Source of the DNA: JABDBE01 sp963832245
GTDB taxonomy: Bacteria > Acidobacteriota > Terriglobia > Terriglobales > Acidobacteriaceae
DNA: 64,000 nt
Assembly: GCA_963832245.1 (NCBI GenBank)
Contig: CAWHTG010000004.1
Location: forward strand, 124,001 to 188,000
Reading direction: 5' to 3'
Each line of letters starts with the position of its first letter. Positions within the stretch are counted from its first letter, which is position 1. The notes under the pieces were generated by a model. It worked only from the letters and a program-made list of their open reading frames with translations. It was not told the DNA's origin and searched no databases. Below are positions 61,175-64,000 of the stretch, in pieces. A program made the position numbers and the translations under genes.

Positions 61175-62554
61175 TTATCCTGTCGGCTCCTTTGCTGAAG
61201 CCTCGTCGCTCTTGAACCCGGCGCGTTCCATGCCGCGCTTGGCCTCCGGGTTCTTCATGAATGTTTCCCAAACAAAGCCGGTCCGCGCATTTTCGGCCAT
61301 CACCATCGTGATCCCCGTGTCAATTCCAATCACATCGGTGTCATACCAATTTTTCAATGGATTGAATGCATTCACGAACCCATACCGGCTCCAGGTTCCT
61401 CCGTAATGATTCTTGATGTTCTGAAGAACGCGCATTACCGGCTGTGGTAGGAAAGGAAGGGAACCTGCCGACGCACTGGGAACAACGGTTCCATCGATCG
61501 GACCCATGGCCGGGGGTCCACCCCAAATCACGTAGCCTTTCTGCGAATCGGAAGCCGTGATGCCCCACAGGTCGTCAGTGTAATCGGGGAATTGTTTTGC
61601 CAGCTCCAAACAAAAGCGCCGGTGGACATCAGTCGCAATCGCCGAGTTGTGAAAATAATCCGCATACTTGTCGCGCTTGCCCCGGAAATCAAACCAGGCC
61701 TGCGAGTATTGATGAACAAACAAAGGAGCAAACGAACCAATGTAACGAAGGCCATCGTATTCGAAGGTGGTTCGTTTCCAGGCATTCCAGGTTTCAACCC
61801 GCAGTGGATAAGCGGCAGATCCCAGCCCCAGCAGATACATCATCATCAATTCGCTGTAGTAGTCCCAGCGGTAAGGCAGAAAACCCACTTCGGGGGTCCA
61901 TCCATGGGGCAACAAAGATGTATCCTCGGAAAGCCAGGTCCAGTCTACCCGATTGAAAATCTCGTATGCCAAGAGGCTGACTTCTGAATGCTGGAAGTGC
62001 TGCCGGCAGGTAAGAATTCCGCAAAGCAGGATGGCAGTGTCGACGGAAGATACCTCGGAGTCCCACACTCGTTCGCCGGTGTTAAGGTTGGCGAAGTGGA
62101 AGAAGAACCCTCGATGAGTGGGCAGCTTTTTCCAGAGGAAGCGCAAACTAGTTACAACCCGTTCGCGCGCATCAGCCAAAGAGACATAGCCGCGCTTCTG
62201 TCCGATGCAGAGCGCCGTCAACCCGAAACCGGTGGCAGCAATACTGCCCACTATTCCGGTGTCATTGGTGCGAACGTTACAGCGGTCTTTCACCATTCCG
62301 GTTAGGGGATTAGCTTGCTCCCAGAAGTAGAGGAAATTCGCCTTCTGCAGTTCTTCCAGCAAGTCTTCATCGGCCTGCGAGAGAGACGTGGGGGCGGGAG
62401 GACGCGCTGCCTCAAGATGTTGTTGCGGCGTAGCTAACAATGGCCGAAAGCTCCCTGCAAAAGGCAGGCATACACTCAAGCGGGCGATCTGTTTCAGCAG
62501 TTCCCGCCGCGATATATGTTTGTCTCTTGGGTTGGTCTCGTGTTTCGCGGACAC
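61175..62554 (-). CDS. GH144-like glucoamylase-family protein, probable beta-1,2-glucanase
   Basis: A 459-residue protein with a twin-arginine-style signal (SRRELLKQIARLSVCLPFAG). The (alpha/alpha)6 core reads ELQKANFLYFWEQANPLTGM, VKDRCNVRTNDTGIVGSIAA, SSVDTAILLCGILT, EVGFLPYRWDYYSELMMMYL, FVHQYSQAWFDFRGKRDKYA, WGITASDSQKGYVIWGGPP and DGTVVPSASAGSLPFLP. This is the PF10091/GH144 pattern; characterised GH144 members are endo-beta-1,2-glucanases. Convergent with the GH39 gene (33 nt gap). Folded export by Tat is predicted. Confidence 0.88.
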   Translation of the reverse strand: MSAKHETNPRDKHISRRELLKQIARLSVCLPFAGSFRPLLATPQQHLEAARPPAPTSLSQADEDLLEELQKANFLYFWEQANPLTGMVKDRCNVRTNDTGIVGSIAATGFGLTALCIGQKRGYVSLADARERVVTSLRFLWKKLPTHRGFFFHFANLNTGERVWDSEVSSVDTAILLCGILTCRQHFQHSEVSLLAYEIFNRVDWTWLSEDTSLLPHGWTPEVGFLPYRWDYYSELMMMYLLGLGSAAYPLRVETWNAWKRTTFEYDGLRYIGSFAPLFVHQYSQAWFDFRGKRDKYADYFHNSAIATDVHRRFCLELAKQFPDYTDDLWGITASDSQKGYVIWGGPPAMGPIDGTVVPSASAGSLPFLPQPVMRVLQNIKNHYGGTWSRYGFVNAFNPLKNWYDTDVIGIDTGITMVMAENARTGFVWETFMKNPEAKRGMERAGFKSDEASAKEPTG

Positions 62555-62691
62555 TCAGTAAATTCTAGACGATTTCGGCTTCCGTGTAGATTAAGGAATC
62601 ATGAAAAACAAGAGTTTTTTTCCCCGATCAGCCCGTAGATCAAACCATTGAGTCCCTGTCTGTGTCATAGAATATCGAAGGTGGGAACGGC

Positions 62692-63681
62692 ATGAATCAG
62701 AAACGAAAGATTGCAATTTGGGCATTTGCAATTGCAACGGTTGCTGGTGTGGTGGCGGGAGTATTGGTAGCGATTCGCAAAGCACAACCGATAACCATAA
62801 AAGGAGCGGTGCTGAGTGCGGACGCCGATCCGCAAAAGCAGTTACCAATCGCGGACGTCGAAATAACCGGCATGAACGGGTCGGGGCCGGTGAGCAGTTC
62901 CAAATCTGATTCTTCCGGCTTCTTCAGCCTTACCTTGCGTCGGGGACTCAGGCGGCGTCACCCCGTCACGCTTCGATTCCGCCATCCTGATTATCTCCCA
63001 CTTGATTTGAATGAATTTGTCTCAGATAACCTTTACATTGCCCGGATGGTGCCCATTCATCATGCTGCCCACGTCGATAGTGGCCGTCCCGACATCGGAA
63101 TCGCGAACGTCAGAGTGCGATATTCCGTAAAGGCCACTACCGAAGCGGACGTCGGCAGCGCAGTGAAAACGTTCGAAGTCGTGAATACCGGCAATGTGCT
63201 TTGCAAGGGCCATCATCCCTGTTCGCCCGATGGGAAATGGAAGGCCGCGCTCGCCTCTGCTTCCCTGGATGCTGGCGAGGGAAATCAATTTCGTAATGCC
63301 AGAGTTTCTTGCATCGCGGGCCCGTGTCCCTTCGCAAAAGTTGAGTTCGAGGATCTTTCGCGCGGCGGTCGAAAAGTTAACGTATCGGTGAGGGACTGGT
63401 CTGATACGACCACCTTCCTGATGGAGGCGGAGGTGGTCCACCCCATGGTCAGCGACATTGTGCGAGAGTCGTATCCCGTAATTTTCGGCCGTGCGCTCAA
63501 TTTCAGTTTGCCGCCCTTAGCGGAAGGTCCAAGTATTGAAGCTGAGGTGAATGGAGAGTCCATAGTTTTCCCGCTGGGGCCCGATCTGTTCTTAAGCTGG
63601 GCCGATTGCCACGTTCGAGTTGATACAGACCAAACCAAAGCCTATCGCTGTGAACTAAAGCGCGGGTATCAGTTTCGCTAG
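62692..63681 (+). CDS. Membrane-anchored carboxypeptidase-regulatory-like protein
   Basis: A 329-residue protein. N-terminal anchor (IAIWAFAIATVAGVVAGVLV), then a carboxypeptidase-regulatory/transthyretin-like domain (PITIKGAVLSADADPQKQLP, IADVEITGMNGSG, SSGFFSLTLRRGLRRRHPVT), then a beta-rich domain with conserved-looking cysteines (CKGHHPCSPDGKWKAALASA, ARVSCIAGPCPFAKVEFEDL). I recall similar acidobacterial proteins but no function. Probably periplasmic. Confidence 0.75.
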   Translation: MNQKRKIAIWAFAIATVAGVVAGVLVAIRKAQPITIKGAVLSADADPQKQLPIADVEITGMNGSGPVSSSKSDSSGFFSLTLRRGLRRRHPVTLRFRHPDYLPLDLNEFVSDNLYIARMVPIHHAAHVDSGRPDIGIANVRVRYSVKATTEADVGSAVKTFEVVNTGNVLCKGHHPCSPDGKWKAALASASLDAGEGNQFRNARVSCIAGPCPFAKVEFEDLSRGGRKVNVSVRDWSDTTTFLMEAEVVHPMVSDIVRESYPVIFGRALNFSLPPLAEGPSIEAEVNGESIVFPLGPDLFLSWADCHVRVDTDQTKAYRCELKRGYQFR

Positions 63682-63707
63682 TTGATTTCGTCAGCACTTC
63701 ACAGCAA

Positions 63708-63737
63708 TGTAGAGACGTAGCTAGCTACGTCTCTACA
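63708..63737. repeat. Perfect 30-bp palindrome over the hisA stop codon
   Basis: TGTAGAGACGTAGCT followed by its exact complement. The minus-strand stop of the hisA-like gene (63733-63735) is inside it. It can act as a hairpin terminator for either flanking gene. Confidence 0.8.
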
Positions 63738-64000
63738 GCGATGGAGTAGAATCACTCACTTTTAGCCGGCCCGTATAAATCGCCATTCCGACTACCGCAT
63801 CGACTCCGAGAGCATGCAGTTCATCGACTTGCTCGGAACTCGCGACGCCCCCAGCGACGATCAGTTGTTTGCTGATTGAAGCTCGCAGTTGGCGCACGAT
63901 GTCGAGAGGAACGCCCTGCATCAGGCCTTCGGTATCGATGTGTGTATACAGAAAAGCGGCACACCACGAATCCAGAGCCGCAATCATCTCCAGAGGCGCA
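63733..64000 (-). CDS. hisA: HisA-like isomerase (5' truncated by window edge)
   Basis: The frame is open to base 64000, so the N-terminal part is missing. The visible C-terminal end of a (beta/alpha)8 barrel includes AAFLYTHIDTEGLMQG, the equivalent of the HisA I-x-x-D-G-x-x-x-G region, and LIVAGGVASSEQVDELHALG plus VDAVVGMAIYTGRL, the second phosphate-binding site. HisA catalyses the ProFAR to PRFAR step of histidine synthesis. HisF is excluded by the AIYTG end; other His genes would be expected beyond the edge. Confidence 0.82.
   Translation of the reverse strand, partial: APLEMIAALDSWCAAFLYTHIDTEGLMQGVPLDIVRQLRASISKQLIVAGGVASSEQVDELHALGVDAVVGMAIYTGRLKVSDSTPSL

Overview
The window looks like chromosomal DNA of an Acidobacteriota member (Terriglobia / Koribacter-like). 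The call rests on gene content and style, not on a marker gene: a CadC-type winged-helix/TolB/TPR regulator, a GWxTD-domain protein, carboxypeptidase-regulatory-domain surface proteins, many small acidobacterial-type hypothetical proteins, and intergenic spaces filled with short palindromic repeats (GTCATCCTGAG and GAGACGCCCGTCCTCC types). GC content is moderately high and gene density normal. I see no rRNA, tRNA, CRISPR array, prophage or intact insertion sequence. The first and last genes are cut by the window edges.

Layout. 1-14.3 kb: a truncated penicillin-binding transpeptidase, secreted or envelope proteins (DUF3494, a beta-barrel-like protein, GWxTD, a cupin), a membrane-anchored regulator, a receiver-PEGA membrane protein, and several tiny genes. 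14.6-24.9 kb: housekeeping genes: cold-shock protein and RRM RNA-binding protein (divergent), trpG, a PilZ protein, an AMIN protein, YtxH, EF-P, acylphosphatase, apt, an HU/IHF protein, sppA, a lipid kinase and rpiA. 25-34.6 kb: metabolism: a cysteine-desulfurase-like enzyme with homoserine dehydrogenase, a PPOX flavoprotein, an exported SAM hydrolase, purine nucleoside phosphorylase and exported adenosine deaminase, a decayed ORF6N gene, ferredoxin, and an aconitase-family enzyme with small and large domains fused in permuted order. 34.8-42.7 kb: a CmcI-like protein, DUF1684, a metallophosphoesterase with a nucleotidyltransferase-like partner, and a stress-flavoured set (DUF3309, SYLF, ECF sigma factor, DUF892).

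43-53 kb is a signalling island: a 2114-residue soluble hybrid histidine kinase with eleven near-identical 92-residue HAMP units and three receivers, a REC-PAS-HisKA_3 kinase 52 nt downstream, then a frameshifted metallothionein, YtxH, a DUF5818-like protein and a single-domain receiver. 53-62.6 kb reads as a beta-1,2-glucan locus: an ABC exporter 13 nt upstream of a cyclic-glucan-synthase-like GT84 enzyme that lacks the usual C-terminal phosphorylase domain, then a GH39-type glycosidase and a convergent GH144-type beta-1,2-glucanase.

Three genes appear broken by frameshift or deletion (lipoprotein at 8.9-9.3 kb, ORF6N at 31.5-32.0 kb, metallothionein at 51.1 kb), and homoserine dehydrogenase appears to start at an ATT codon. 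All functional calls come from reading translations and recalling families; no database search was run.
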